Of a stretch of DNA of 52,677 bases, positions 45,678 through 52,677 are shown piece by piece. The translations under genes and the position numbers were made by a program. Every line of letters starts with the position of its first letter. Position 1 is the stretch's first letter. This DNA is from Terriglobia bacterium (GTDB lineage: Bacteria; Acidobacteriota; Terriglobia; Terriglobales; Acidobacteriaceae): NCBI GenBank assembly GCA_020073105.1, contig JAIQFW010000029.1, positions 1-52,677 on the forward strand, written 5' to 3'. The notes under the pieces are model-generated. The model saw only the letters and a list, made by a program, of their open reading frames with translations, searched no databases and had not been told where the DNA came from.

Positions 45678-46439
45678 TCACGCCAGCAACATGGCTGCAC
45701 CCGCCGCCACCAGCGTCCCGAGAAAGTTAACCCAGTCGTTGTTCAGCAGTTTCCGGCGTTCCAACAGGGCACCGAGGTAGCTGTCCGCGACCATACCGAG
45801 GATGGCGGCAGCCACCAGAATCCCCACCCACCTGACGGGTGTCAGACCAGCCAGGAACGTCACTGTGCCGATCAGGATGGCGGCTACAATGCCCGCAGCA
45901 GTTCCGGCCACGCTGACACCTCCATCCGTGCCCGCCGGAACCTCCTGCCAGGTAGTAATCAGGCGGGCTTTCTCGCTGCCGGCCTGTCCTAACTCGCTGG
46001 AGACGGTGTCGGCGGCTGCCTCTGCGAGGGCTGCGGCGGTCGCAAGCACGAAAACGGTCCTGCCCGTGGTGGCGGAGAGGGTCGCGCAGACGGCGGACAC
46101 GGACAGGTTAGCTAAAACCTGTGACGCGGTCCGACCTTCTCGATTCTGGGCCGTCCCCAGTTTCTGTTTTCGCCGGTAGCCGAAACGCGTGCTGGTCCAG
46201 GTCAGGGCAAAGAGCGAAACCAACGCGGCAAACGCCCCAGCTCCTATGCCGGAATAAAGCAGAAAGCAAATCGCCGCTCCAGCGATGGCGCCAGAAAAGC
46301 TGACCCCCCGGACCCACCGCGCCAAGACCGTAAATGCCAGCGTGACAACGCCAGCGACCCAGAGGGGGTGTGCCCCATCCGTCACCAGCACCATCAACGC
46401 AGTTTGGGTCAGTTCTCGCATTCCCTTTGCGGGTGCCAC
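45678..46439 (-). CDS. DUF92 integral membrane protein
   Basis: 253 residues, about six membrane helices. The DUF92 (TIGR00297) pattern is visible: VRGVSFSGAIAGAAICFLLY, FALTWTSTRFGYRRKQKLGT, RTASQVLANLSVSAVCATLS, AEAAADTVSSELGQ and GTDGGVSVAGTAAGIVAAIL. Plant relatives such as VTE6 phosphorylate phytyl phosphate, and bacterial members may act on polyprenyl phosphates. The DTVSSELG and GTDGG motifs are the likely CTP/metal site. ATG 46421 is an alternative start. Divergent from ku. Confidence 0.85.
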   Translation of the reverse strand: MAPAKGMRELTQTALMVLVTDGAHPLWVAGVVTLAFTVLARWVRGVSFSGAIAGAAICFLLYSGIGAGAFAALVSLFALTWTSTRFGYRRKQKLGTAQNREGRTASQVLANLSVSAVCATLSATTGRTVFVLATAAALAEAAADTVSSELGQAGSEKARLITTWQEVPAGTDGGVSVAGTAAGIVAAILIGTVTFLAGLTPVRWVGILVAAAILGMVADSYLGALLERRKLLNNDWVNFLGTLVAAGAAMLLA

Positions 46440-46598
46440 GACAGATACTACTACCCATTGTGTTACTCTCGACCATGCCCCAGCGAATCGTGCTTTAACT
46501 TTCGGTTACCACTGCCACCTTTGTGCATCAAACCTTCCGTTGTAGTTTAAACTCACGTCGCGACGCGGCTCTGGCGTCGTTCTGCTACGGGGGAACTT

Positions 46599-47432
46599 AT
46601 GGCAGCCTCGGTTTGGACTGGATACCTGACGTTTGGCCTCATCTCCATGCCCGTGCGCTTGTTTTCTGGCGCCCGCAGCTCGGGCATCTCCTTCAACATG
46701 CTACATCGTGATGACCTGTCCCGGCTGAAGCAGCAGTACGTTTGCCTGGCGGATGGCAAAGTGGTCGAGCGCAGCGAGATTGTCAAAGGCTACGAGTATC
46801 GCAAAGATGAGTACATCGTGATCGAGCCGGAGGAGATCAAGAAGATCGAGCCGAAAACCGCCAAGACCATGGAGATCCTGGAATTCGTGAAGACCAGCGA
46901 GGTCGATCCGGTTTTCTTCGAGTCATCCTACTACATGCTTCCGGAAGAGGCCGGACGGCGGCCCTATGCGCTGCTGACCAAGGCGCTCGAAGAGAGTGAG
47001 TATGTGGCGATCGCCAAGCTGACCATGCACAACCGCGAATACACCGTCTTCCTGCGCCCGCACGAAGGCGGAATGATGTTGCACACCATGTACTACGCGG
47101 AGGAAGTCCGAAAGGTAGAGGGTTTCGGAGCTCCTGACGTCGAACTCAAGGACGCAGAAGTCAAGGTGGCCCACCAGCTCATCGAAGCTCTCGCCGCCGA
47201 TTGGGATCCGGAGAAATATCACGACAACTTCCAGGACAATCTCAAGAACCTCATCCAAACCAAGCTGGAAGGCGGCAAGATCGCCGAGGTGGAAAAACCG
47301 AAGAAGCTGGCCCCCGTCGTGGACTTGATGTCGGCGCTGAAACAAAGTCTGGCCGAGATGGAAGGGAAGAAGAAACCCGCTGCCACTTCGCGGGAAGCTG
47401 CTGCAGGAAAGAGATCCCGCGGAGGGGCGTAG
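46599..47432 (+). CDS. ku: Ku protein, non-homologous end joining
   Basis: Bacterial Ku binds DNA double-strand ends and recruits LigD. The 277-residue protein has the Ku core: VWTGYLTFGLISMPVRLFSG, SFNMLHRDDLSRLKQQYVCL, GYEYRKDEYIVIEPEEIKKI, FVKTSEVDPVFFESSYYMLP and AIAKLTMHNREYTVFLRP. The tail from about 220 is Lys-rich (GKKKPAATSREAAAGKRSRG), as in extended bacterial Ku that bind DNA more tightly. A GGGGGAAC site precedes ATG 46599. No ligD in the window. Confidence 0.95.
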   Translation: MAASVWTGYLTFGLISMPVRLFSGARSSGISFNMLHRDDLSRLKQQYVCLADGKVVERSEIVKGYEYRKDEYIVIEPEEIKKIEPKTAKTMEILEFVKTSEVDPVFFESSYYMLPEEAGRRPYALLTKALEESEYVAIAKLTMHNREYTVFLRPHEGGMMLHTMYYAEEVRKVEGFGAPDVELKDAEVKVAHQLIEALAADWDPEKYHDNFQDNLKNLIQTKLEGGKIAEVEKPKKLAPVVDLMSALKQSLAEMEGKKKPAATSREAAAGKRSRGGA

Positions 47433-47753
47433 GGGTACTTAGCAGTTAGCACTTGGCATTTAGCCAACCTCGGCCGGAAACTCGGCGGTTTGAAATTCAA
47501 GCACCTAACTATCCTAGCCGCCACGTGCAACCCTGCACTTGTCTTTGGGCACTAACCTCAAGAGAGTCTGAGTCAAATTGCTGTCCCTGAAATCGCAGAG
47601 CTCGCGGAGAACAGCCGCAGAGCGCGCTGACCAGCCCTGTGGAGAACAAGCGAGCACTTGGCGTGCGCTCTGGCGCATCTCATGGACAGCCTTTAGAATA
47701 GAGAATTCTCCCGGGACTCTATGAGTGTTTCGTTTTCTCAGACTAGGGTATCG
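47433..47753. other. gene-free stretch after ku
   Basis: Just after ku lies the word series ACTTAGCAGTTAGCACTTGG and CATTTAGCC, short direct repeats of TTAGCA. The rest holds no credible ORF or hairpin. Confidence 0.45.
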
Positions 47754-49229
47754 ATGACTGCGGGGCGAGCGGCGCGGGTGGCGGGCAGCCTTCTCCTCTT
47801 CCTGATCTGTATCAGTTGTGGGGAGACGTACCGGCCGGTGGCCAACCCTGTCATTCCTAACCAGCCCAATCCCGCGTTTGCTCACGTGGCAATCGTGCTC
47901 AGCGGCAATGGCTCCAACAATGCGGGCGCCAGCACGACAATCGATGTCTCGGGCGATACCGCGGTGTCGCAGGCGACGGTAGGTCTTATGCCGGCACATG
48001 CCACCCTGGCGCTGAACGCTACTAGGGTTTATGTCGCCAACGCTGCGGACGACACAGTCTCTGAATTTTCACCGTCGAATCCGACGCCCGTTACGACGGT
48101 CAGCCTGCCCGCGGGTTCAGCTCCCGCCTTTGTGACGACTGCCGAGACCGCTAGTACTTATGTAGCCAACCCCGGAGCCGGGACAATTTCTGTGATCTCA
48201 AATAACGGCACCGTGCTTACAGATACTGTTCCCGTCGGTGTTCAACCCGTGGCCATGGCTGAGACGCCGAACGGGCAAAAGCTTTATGTGGCGAACCAGG
48301 GGAACAACGGGAGTGGCGGTTCGGTCACCAGCATCAACACTGTCGACAAGAGTGTGAATTCCAGCGCACCCTTGACAGGTTTTGCCTGGGTTTCTCCGGT
48401 CTGGGTAGTGGCGCGACCGGACAGCCAGAGGGTCTACGTGCTGGATAGGGGGAGTGGCCAAGTAGCGGCGATTGATACTTCCTTGGACGCGGTGGTTAGC
48501 ACGGTCTCGGTTGGCGCGGGTGCCAACTTCATGATCTACGACTCCAAGCGGAACCGCATCTACGTGGTTGACCCTGCAGCCGGCACCTTGACATCCCTGG
48601 AAGCCGCGACGGATGCGCTGACCGCCTTGACTGTGTCGGTCGCGAATCCAGTCTCCGTGGCGGCTTTGCCGGACGGCAGCCGGGTCTATGTTTCCACGGC
48701 AGCAGTCAGCGGCGGGACGGTGACTTCGGGGGTTGTGGTGCTGAACGCTGTCGGCTTAACCGCCAAAACAACCATTCCGTTGACGTCCGTTCCCGCCGCT
48801 TGTGCCACCCAGACGTGGTCCAGGCTGTCGATAGCGGCGGCTGCCGATAGTTCCAAGGTTTATGTGGGGAATTGCGATGCAGGGAATACCGCGATTATTC
48901 AACCTTCCAGCGATACGCTGCTGTTGCAGGTGCCGGCGCCCATCAGTGCCGCGCAGCCGTCCCAGCTTCGCATAACAGCGGCAACCCAAAGCGGCGCAAA
49001 TACGGCCTATGCGTACACCCTGGTTTCCGGCCCGCCACTCACTGTAGGAGTCCGAGTGGCAATAACCGGCATGGGGGACTCGGGAAACAATGGGACGTTT
49101 TCGGTCATCGCCGCCAATGCGGGGACCTTCACCGTCGCGAATGCGTCCGGCGTGACAGCGAGCGGTCAGAACGGTACGGGTACCGCGGTGACGCTGCAGA
49201 ATCCGGTCTTTGTTCTGACAGGGCCATAG
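47754..49229 (+). CDS. YncE-like beta-propeller lipoprotein
   Basis: ATG 47754 follows AGGG by six bases; an ATG at 47721 is possible. The N-terminus AGSLLLFLICISCGETYRPV looks like a lipoprotein signal with Cys in ISC-G, although the -3 residue is Cys, not Leu. The body holds YncE/Lactonase-type seven-strand repeats: ATRVYVANAADDTVSEF, ASTYVANPGAGTISVIS, GQKLYVANQGNNGSGGSV, SQRVYVLDRGSGQVAAI and RNRIYVVDPAAGTLTSL. The last 90 residues are a separate beta domain (GDSGNNGTFSVIAANAGTFT). About 491 residues, outside the cytoplasm. Ligand unknown. Confidence 0.8.
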   Translation: MTAGRAARVAGSLLLFLICISCGETYRPVANPVIPNQPNPAFAHVAIVLSGNGSNNAGASTTIDVSGDTAVSQATVGLMPAHATLALNATRVYVANAADDTVSEFSPSNPTPVTTVSLPAGSAPAFVTTAETASTYVANPGAGTISVISNNGTVLTDTVPVGVQPVAMAETPNGQKLYVANQGNNGSGGSVTSINTVDKSVNSSAPLTGFAWVSPVWVVARPDSQRVYVLDRGSGQVAAIDTSLDAVVSTVSVGAGANFMIYDSKRNRIYVVDPAAGTLTSLEAATDALTALTVSVANPVSVAALPDGSRVYVSTAAVSGGTVTSGVVVLNAVGLTAKTTIPLTSVPAACATQTWSRLSIAAAADSSKVYVGNCDAGNTAIIQPSSDTLLLQVPAPISAAQPSQLRITAATQSGANTAYAYTLVSGPPLTVGVRVAITGMGDSGNNGTFSVIAANAGTFTVANASGVTASGQNGTGTAVTLQNPVFVLTGP

Positions 49230-49242
49230 ATGCTTCCCGATG

Positions 49243-49300
49243 GTTGATTTGTGATTGCTGAATGGCTGAGTCCCTACAAAGTCAACAATCAGAAATCAAC
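49243..49300. repeat. inverted repeat, AATCAACAATCA family (copy 2)
   Basis: Left arm GTTGATTTGTGATTGCTGA and right arm TCAACAATCAGAAATCAAC match in 17 of 19 positions. It stands between convergent genes and shares its AT-rich word with the element at 41718-41793. Confidence 0.7.
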
Positions 49301-49313
49301 AATCAAACTCCGC

Positions 49314-49808
49314 CTACTGTCCTACCGCCGCTTCCAGTCTGTGGGAGTGGCTATAGCGCAGGGCGATATTCATGAAGACATCGCCGATGCAGGTCTCGAA
49401 GCAGATAACCAATGCTTCCGTGTCTTCACTGGTCTTGGGGCCATGGTCCGCGGTGTGCAGCGCGGGGGGATGGACGCGGAAATGAAAACCCTGGTCGTTG
49501 AGCGATGTGACCGCGTTGCCGATGATCTGGTTGGCCAGTTCGAAAACCGTCTCCCGCACCAGTTCATCTGATTCCGGTAGCTCGGTCCCGGCAAACTTGC
49601 TGGCCACGCGCACCGCGGTTTCCGGGGCGAGGTCGAAAATGATTCGTCCCTCGATGTCGCCGGTCACCCAAATCAGGGCCGCCACTCCCTTTCTCCGGTA
49701 GGCTTCCTCTTCCATCGTCAGATTCTCGATGGAAGTGGGCGATTGCAGCCCCTGCGCCAGCACGGCATCGGCCGAGTTGATAAAGGGCTGGATCAACTCC
49801 ATGCGCAT
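49314..49808 (-). CDS. cheX: CheX-type chemotaxis phosphatase
   Basis: 164 residues. CheX/CheC-family phosphatases remove phosphate from CheY-P. The family helix ELVRETVFELANQIIGNAVT carries the ExxN pair used for catalysis. WVTGDIEGRIIFDLAPETAV is the preceding strand region, and a single copy of the motif is present, as in CheX. It is the last gene of the leftward che operon, two bases after the cheY stop, which fits a role as CheY-P sink. Confidence 0.82.
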   Translation of the reverse strand: MRMELIQPFINSADAVLAQGLQSPTSIENLTMEEEAYRRKGVAALIWVTGDIEGRIIFDLAPETAVRVASKFAGTELPESDELVRETVFELANQIIGNAVTSLNDQGFHFRVHPPALHTADHGPKTSEDTEALVICFETCIGDVFMNIALRYSHSHRLEAAVGQ

Positions 49809-49810
49809 GA

Positions 49811-50251
49811 CTAGACCCCTGCTCCGGCGCCACGCGCCGCCACTCCATCGTCGCGCATCACGTATTTGATCACTTCGTAGAGAACCTCTGGCTTCACCGG
49901 CTTCTGCACGAAGTGCCGGGCGCCGCGCTGCAAGGCCGCCACGATGTTCTCCTGGTAGCCGACCGAGGACACCATGACGATGCGGGCGTCGGGATGATCG
50001 CGGACGATTTTCTCGGCCGCTTCGATGCCTTCCATCTGGGGCATCGTGATGTCCATTAGAACGATGTCGGGATTCAGCCGGTCGTACTCGGTGATCGCGT
50101 TCACCCCATCTCCGGCTTCGCCCACCACCTGTCCACCGAATGATTCCACCATTCGGGCCAGGTTCTTGCGGGCGAACACGGAGTCATCCACGATCAGGTA
50201 GCGTACCGCCTGTCCGTCTTCGCTCCTTTTTACGGGCGCAAACTTTTCCAT
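49811..50251 (-). CDS. CheY-type single-domain response regulator
   Basis: Start ATG 50251 follows GGGGAGGAG. The receiver is complete: YLIVDDSVFARKNLARMVES (acidic pair DD), DIVLMDITMPQMEGIEAAEK (phospho-Asp in LMD), IVMVSSVGYQENI (switch Ser) and HFVQKPVKP (Lys). 146 residues including a short basic N-terminal tail and a Gly/Ala-rich end. With cheA, cheB and cheX around it, it is most likely the flagellar-motor or pili output CheY. Contrast the two degenerate receivers at 16.9 and 27 kb. Confidence 0.88.
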   Translation of the reverse strand: MEKFAPVKRSEDGQAVRYLIVDDSVFARKNLARMVESFGGQVVGEAGDGVNAITEYDRLNPDIVLMDITMPQMEGIEAAEKIVRDHPDARIVMVSSVGYQENIVAALQRGARHFVQKPVKPEVLYEVIKYVMRDDGVAARGAGAGV

Positions 50252-50308
50252 GGCACTCCTCCCCATCTAACACTAAACCACGGTACCCATGCCTTCGGGT
50301 AGATAACT

Positions 50309-51403
50309 CTAGTTACTTCCGGCACTCGTCGACCGTCGGCCTTCGGTGTCCCGCGTGCGCTCCAGTGCGCATTGCGCTTGCAAAGTGGCGGGCAGGTCAT
50401 GCAGACTCACGACCCGCATCGCGTGGCCCCGCTCAACGGCCGCCCGGGGCATGCCATACACCACACAAGTTTCCCGGTCCTGGGCGATGGTCAATCCTCC
50501 CGCCGCCCGGATCATACCCAAGCCCGATGCTCCGTCTTCTCCCATCCCAGTCATCAGGACGCCGATGGACTGCGGGCCGAATTCTTCTGCCACACTCCGG
50601 AACAGAACGTCCACCGAAGGACGATGTCCGTTGACCGGCGCATCTTCGGCCAGCACCGCCACATTGCCCAGCGGCATTCGCTTGACCTTCATATGGCGGT
50701 TCCCGGGACAGATCAGCACCCGCCCCGCCAGCAGCAAATCACCCGACTGCGCCTCTTTCACCCGGAGCGGGCAAGTTTCATCCAGACGCCGGGAAAACAG
50801 TTCGGTAAATCCTTCCGGCATGTGCTGGACCACCACGATGCTCCCTGAAAACTCCGCTGGCAACTGCGAAAAAACGTACTGCAACGCGTTCGGACCACCC
50901 GTCGAAACACCGATGGCGACGATCTGCGTCGGTGCGGCCGGGCCCTGCTTGTCAGGAGCAGGCGGCGGATCGGCGTCGGGCAGGTACTGCACGCTGACCC
51001 GGCGGCTCTGGGCGGCCGCCCGGATCTTGGAGATCAGTTCATCGGCAATCTCCGGCATCCGCGCCGATACGTCGTGCGGCTTGGCTACAAAGTCAACCGC
51101 GCCCAGTGCCAGCGCCTTCAGGGTGATCGACGCCCCCGCTGTGCTGTGCGAACTTACCACCACGACCGGCAACTGCCACCGCCGCATGATTTGTTTCAGC
51201 GTGTCAATCCCGTTCAGCCCGGGCATCTCCAGATCCAGGGTGACGACCTGGGGCGCGAGTTCTTCGATCTTCCGCAGCCCAAATTGCCCATCGATGGCCG
51301 TACCCACCACCTCGATCGAGTCGGCCCGCTCGAGAATCTGAGGAATCAACTTCCGCATCAGGGCGGAATCGTCTATGACCAGCACTCGGATCGGCTTTTT
51401 CAT
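50309..51403 (-). CDS. cheB: chemotaxis protein-glutamate methylesterase CheB
   Basis: CheB removes methyl groups from chemoreceptors. 364 residues. N-terminal receiver: VLVIDDSALMRKLIPQILER, QVVTLDLEMPGLNGIDTLKQ (phospho-Asp). After a linker the esterase domain shows the catalytic Ser in AIGVSTGGPNALQYVFSQLP, His in VVVQHMPEGFTELFSRRLDE and Asp in LMTGMGEDGASGLGMIRAAG. The start overlaps the cheA stop by four bases, so translation is coupled. The C-terminal 25 residues are a polar tail. Confidence 0.95.
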   Translation of the reverse strand: MKKPIRVLVIDDSALMRKLIPQILERADSIEVVGTAIDGQFGLRKIEELAPQVVTLDLEMPGLNGIDTLKQIMRRWQLPVVVVSSHSTAGASITLKALALGAVDFVAKPHDVSARMPEIADELISKIRAAAQSRRVSVQYLPDADPPPAPDKQGPAAPTQIVAIGVSTGGPNALQYVFSQLPAEFSGSIVVVQHMPEGFTELFSRRLDETCPLRVKEAQSGDLLLAGRVLICPGNRHMKVKRMPLGNVAVLAEDAPVNGHRPSVDVLFRSVAEEFGPQSIGVLMTGMGEDGASGLGMIRAAGGLTIAQDRETCVVYGMPRAAVERGHAMRVVSLHDLPATLQAQCALERTRDTEGRRSTSAGSN

Positions 51404-52677
51404 GCTTGGCCCCCGGCCGCCCCGCGTGCCTGGAGGGCAGAGCTCTCACTCGACAGCAGGCCAGCCAGCCGCCCACCGGACCCATCCGTGCGGCCGCGCG
51501 TAAACCGATCGACCAGCGCGGTCAGGTTCAGGATCAGGACCACCCGCCCATCGCCCAGAATCGAGGCGCCGCTCACCAGATCGGTCGAGATCGATTGGTC
51601 GTCCAGCGCCTTGATGACCAGTTCTTCTTCCCCCTCCAGCGCGTCCACGATCAGACCAAACTTCCGGTCGGCGCTATTGATGACCAGCACGAAAGCTTTG
51701 TGGCGGGCGGACGCGGGTCCTGCCTCGGGCGCTCGTCCCAGACGCAGCAGAGGCAATACCTGGTTGCGAAGCTGCAGCACGTCGTAGTGCTCGACTTGAT
51801 GAATGTGTTCCTCAACGGTGCGGGTAATTTCCGCTACCGCGTTGAGCGGAATGGCATAGAGTCGCTGTTCGACCCGGAACAGAAGCGCTTTGATAATCGC
51901 CAAAGTCAGCGGCAGGCGCAGACGGAACGTGGTGCCTCGCCCGGCCTCGGTGTCGATCTGCACCGTCCCCTTGAGGCGTCCGAGCACGGTCTGCACGACG
52001 TCCAGTCCGACTCCCCTTCCAGAGAGTTCCGTGATTTCTGAAGCCGTGGAGAAACCCGGTTGGAAGATCAGCTCCAGCGTTTCTGCTTCCGAGAGCCGGG
52101 TGGCCTGTTCTGCGCTTAACAGGCCCTGGGTCAGCGCGCGCTGCCGGACTTTGTCCGCGTCAATTCCATGTCCGTCGTCGCTGACTTCGACCACCACCTG
52201 GTTTCCCTGGTGATAAGCGTTCAGACGAAGCGTACCCTGAGCACGTTTGCCGCTGCGAACCCGTTCTTCAGCGGACTCGATCCCATGGCCGACCGCGTTG
52301 CGCACCAGGTGCGTCAGCGGCTCTGCGATCGCATCCAGAATGCCCTTGTCCAGATCCGTGTCTCCGCCCTTCACCACCAGTTCGACCTGCTTGCCGCACT
52401 GCAGGCCGACGTCTCGTACGATCCGCGGGAAGCGCCGGAAGAGTTGATCGACCGGCACCATCCGGATCTTCATGACCGAACGCTGCAGGTCGTTCAACAC
52501 GCGCGCCTGGAAGGCCATCGCATCGGAGAACTTGCCGCGCAACGGGTCCCGGGCGAAGCGCTGCGTGAAGTCGAGCAGCGTCTGCTGCAACATCGATTTC
52601 GCCAGGATCATTTCTCCGACCAGATTCAGTACACTGTCGATTCTCTCCGCGTCGACCCGCAGGACGTTGTCGGGTCC
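51400..52677 (-). CDS. cheA: chemotaxis histidine kinase CheA, 5' end outside window
   Basis: The frame is open to the right edge and begins GPDNVLRVDAERIDSVLNLV, the P3 dimerisation domain. The P1 His-phosphotransfer and P2 domains lie outside. The P4 kinase domain has the N box EPLTHLVRNAVGHGIES (the common NAVDHG is NAVGHG here), G1 VEVSDDGHGIDADKVR and G2 LSGRGVGLDVVQTVLGRLKG. The CheW-like P5 domain (ALLFRVEQRLYAIPLNAVAE to VILILNLTALVDRF-like end) follows. It phosphorylates CheY and CheB. About 425 residues are visible. Confidence 0.95.
   Translation of the reverse strand, partial: GPDNVLRVDAERIDSVLNLVGEMILAKSMLQQTLLDFTQRFARDPLRGKFSDAMAFQARVLNDLQRSVMKIRMVPVDQLFRRFPRIVRDVGLQCGKQVELVVKGGDTDLDKGILDAIAEPLTHLVRNAVGHGIESAEERVRSGKRAQGTLRLNAYHQGNQVVVEVSDDGHGIDADKVRQRALTQGLLSAEQATRLSEAETLELIFQPGFSTASEITELSGRGVGLDVVQTVLGRLKGTVQIDTEAGRGTTFRLRLPLTLAIIKALLFRVEQRLYAIPLNAVAEITRTVEEHIHQVEHYDVLQLRNQVLPLLRLGRAPEAGPASARHKAFVLVINSADRKFGLIVDALEGEEELVIKALDDQSISTDLVSGASILGDGRVVLILNLTALVDRFTRGRTDGSGGRLAGLLSSESSALQARGAAGGQA

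Overview
The window reads as chromosomal DNA of a GC-rich, Gram-negative soil bacterium, most likely an Acidobacteriota of the Terriglobia type. This is inferred from gene content: lpxD, a lipid A acyltransferase and lnt imply an outer membrane; large exported Asp-box (BNR) and PQQ-type beta-propellers, a SYLF protein, stand-alone Ku and degenerate response regulators are common together in that phylum. No rRNA, tRNA, CRISPR array or intact insertion sequence was found, so the placement is an inference.

Layout. 0-4.6 kb is a mosaic: an rseP fragment running off the left edge is joined out of frame to a truncated ppdK, followed by an unidentified gene end, an endonuclease V (nfi) remnant, and a VapB-type antitoxin start joined to a Sel1-repeat gene. 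4.7-15.7 kb holds exported beta-propeller proteins on the minus strand (a PQQ-like propeller, two tandem BNR paralogues, a 1066-residue sortilin-like BNR protein), interrupted by a Tat-exported amidase. 15.8-27.6 kb is mixed: DUF1223 protein, a receiver-like protein without its phospho-acceptor, an APC permease preceded by a 55-residue zinc-ribbon ORF, a methyltransferase, a frameshifted PAS-GGDEF-EAL protein, an S58 peptidase, a SufT-type protein and a LuxR regulator with a degenerate receiver. 27.9-37.1 kb carries envelope genes (SYLF, LpxL-like, lpxD, lnt) with an M64 peptidase and the overlapping run prfB - CDF transporter - HD hydrolase. 37.2-49.2 kb is housekeeping and stress: CoA-binding protein, SpoIIE-type phosphatase, rarA, TrmH-type methylase, Sua5, YdcF, BstA, cyclase, DUF92, Ku and a YncE-like protein. 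49.3 kb to the right edge is a chemotaxis operon transcribed leftward, cheA-cheB-cheY-cheX; cheA runs off the edge.

Genes acting together: lpxL-like/lpxD/lnt build and acylate outer-membrane lipids and lipoproteins; the che genes form one signalling unit; sua5-ydcF and prfB-CDF-HD are translationally coupled by 4-base overlaps. prfB uses the classical autoregulatory +1 frameshift.

Most notable: six genes carry sharp lesions. These are the ppdK/rseP junction, the vapB/sel1 junction, the nfi remnant, a 49-base deletion in the 120-bp propeller repeats, one TGG-to-TGA change in a BNR paralogue, and an 8-bp duplication between GGDEF and EAL. They could be real decay or phase-variation events, or errors of a draft or metagenomic assembly; raw reads would decide. 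Short intergenic inverted repeats occur in at least two sequence families. I did not find a clear-cut new defence or biosynthetic system.
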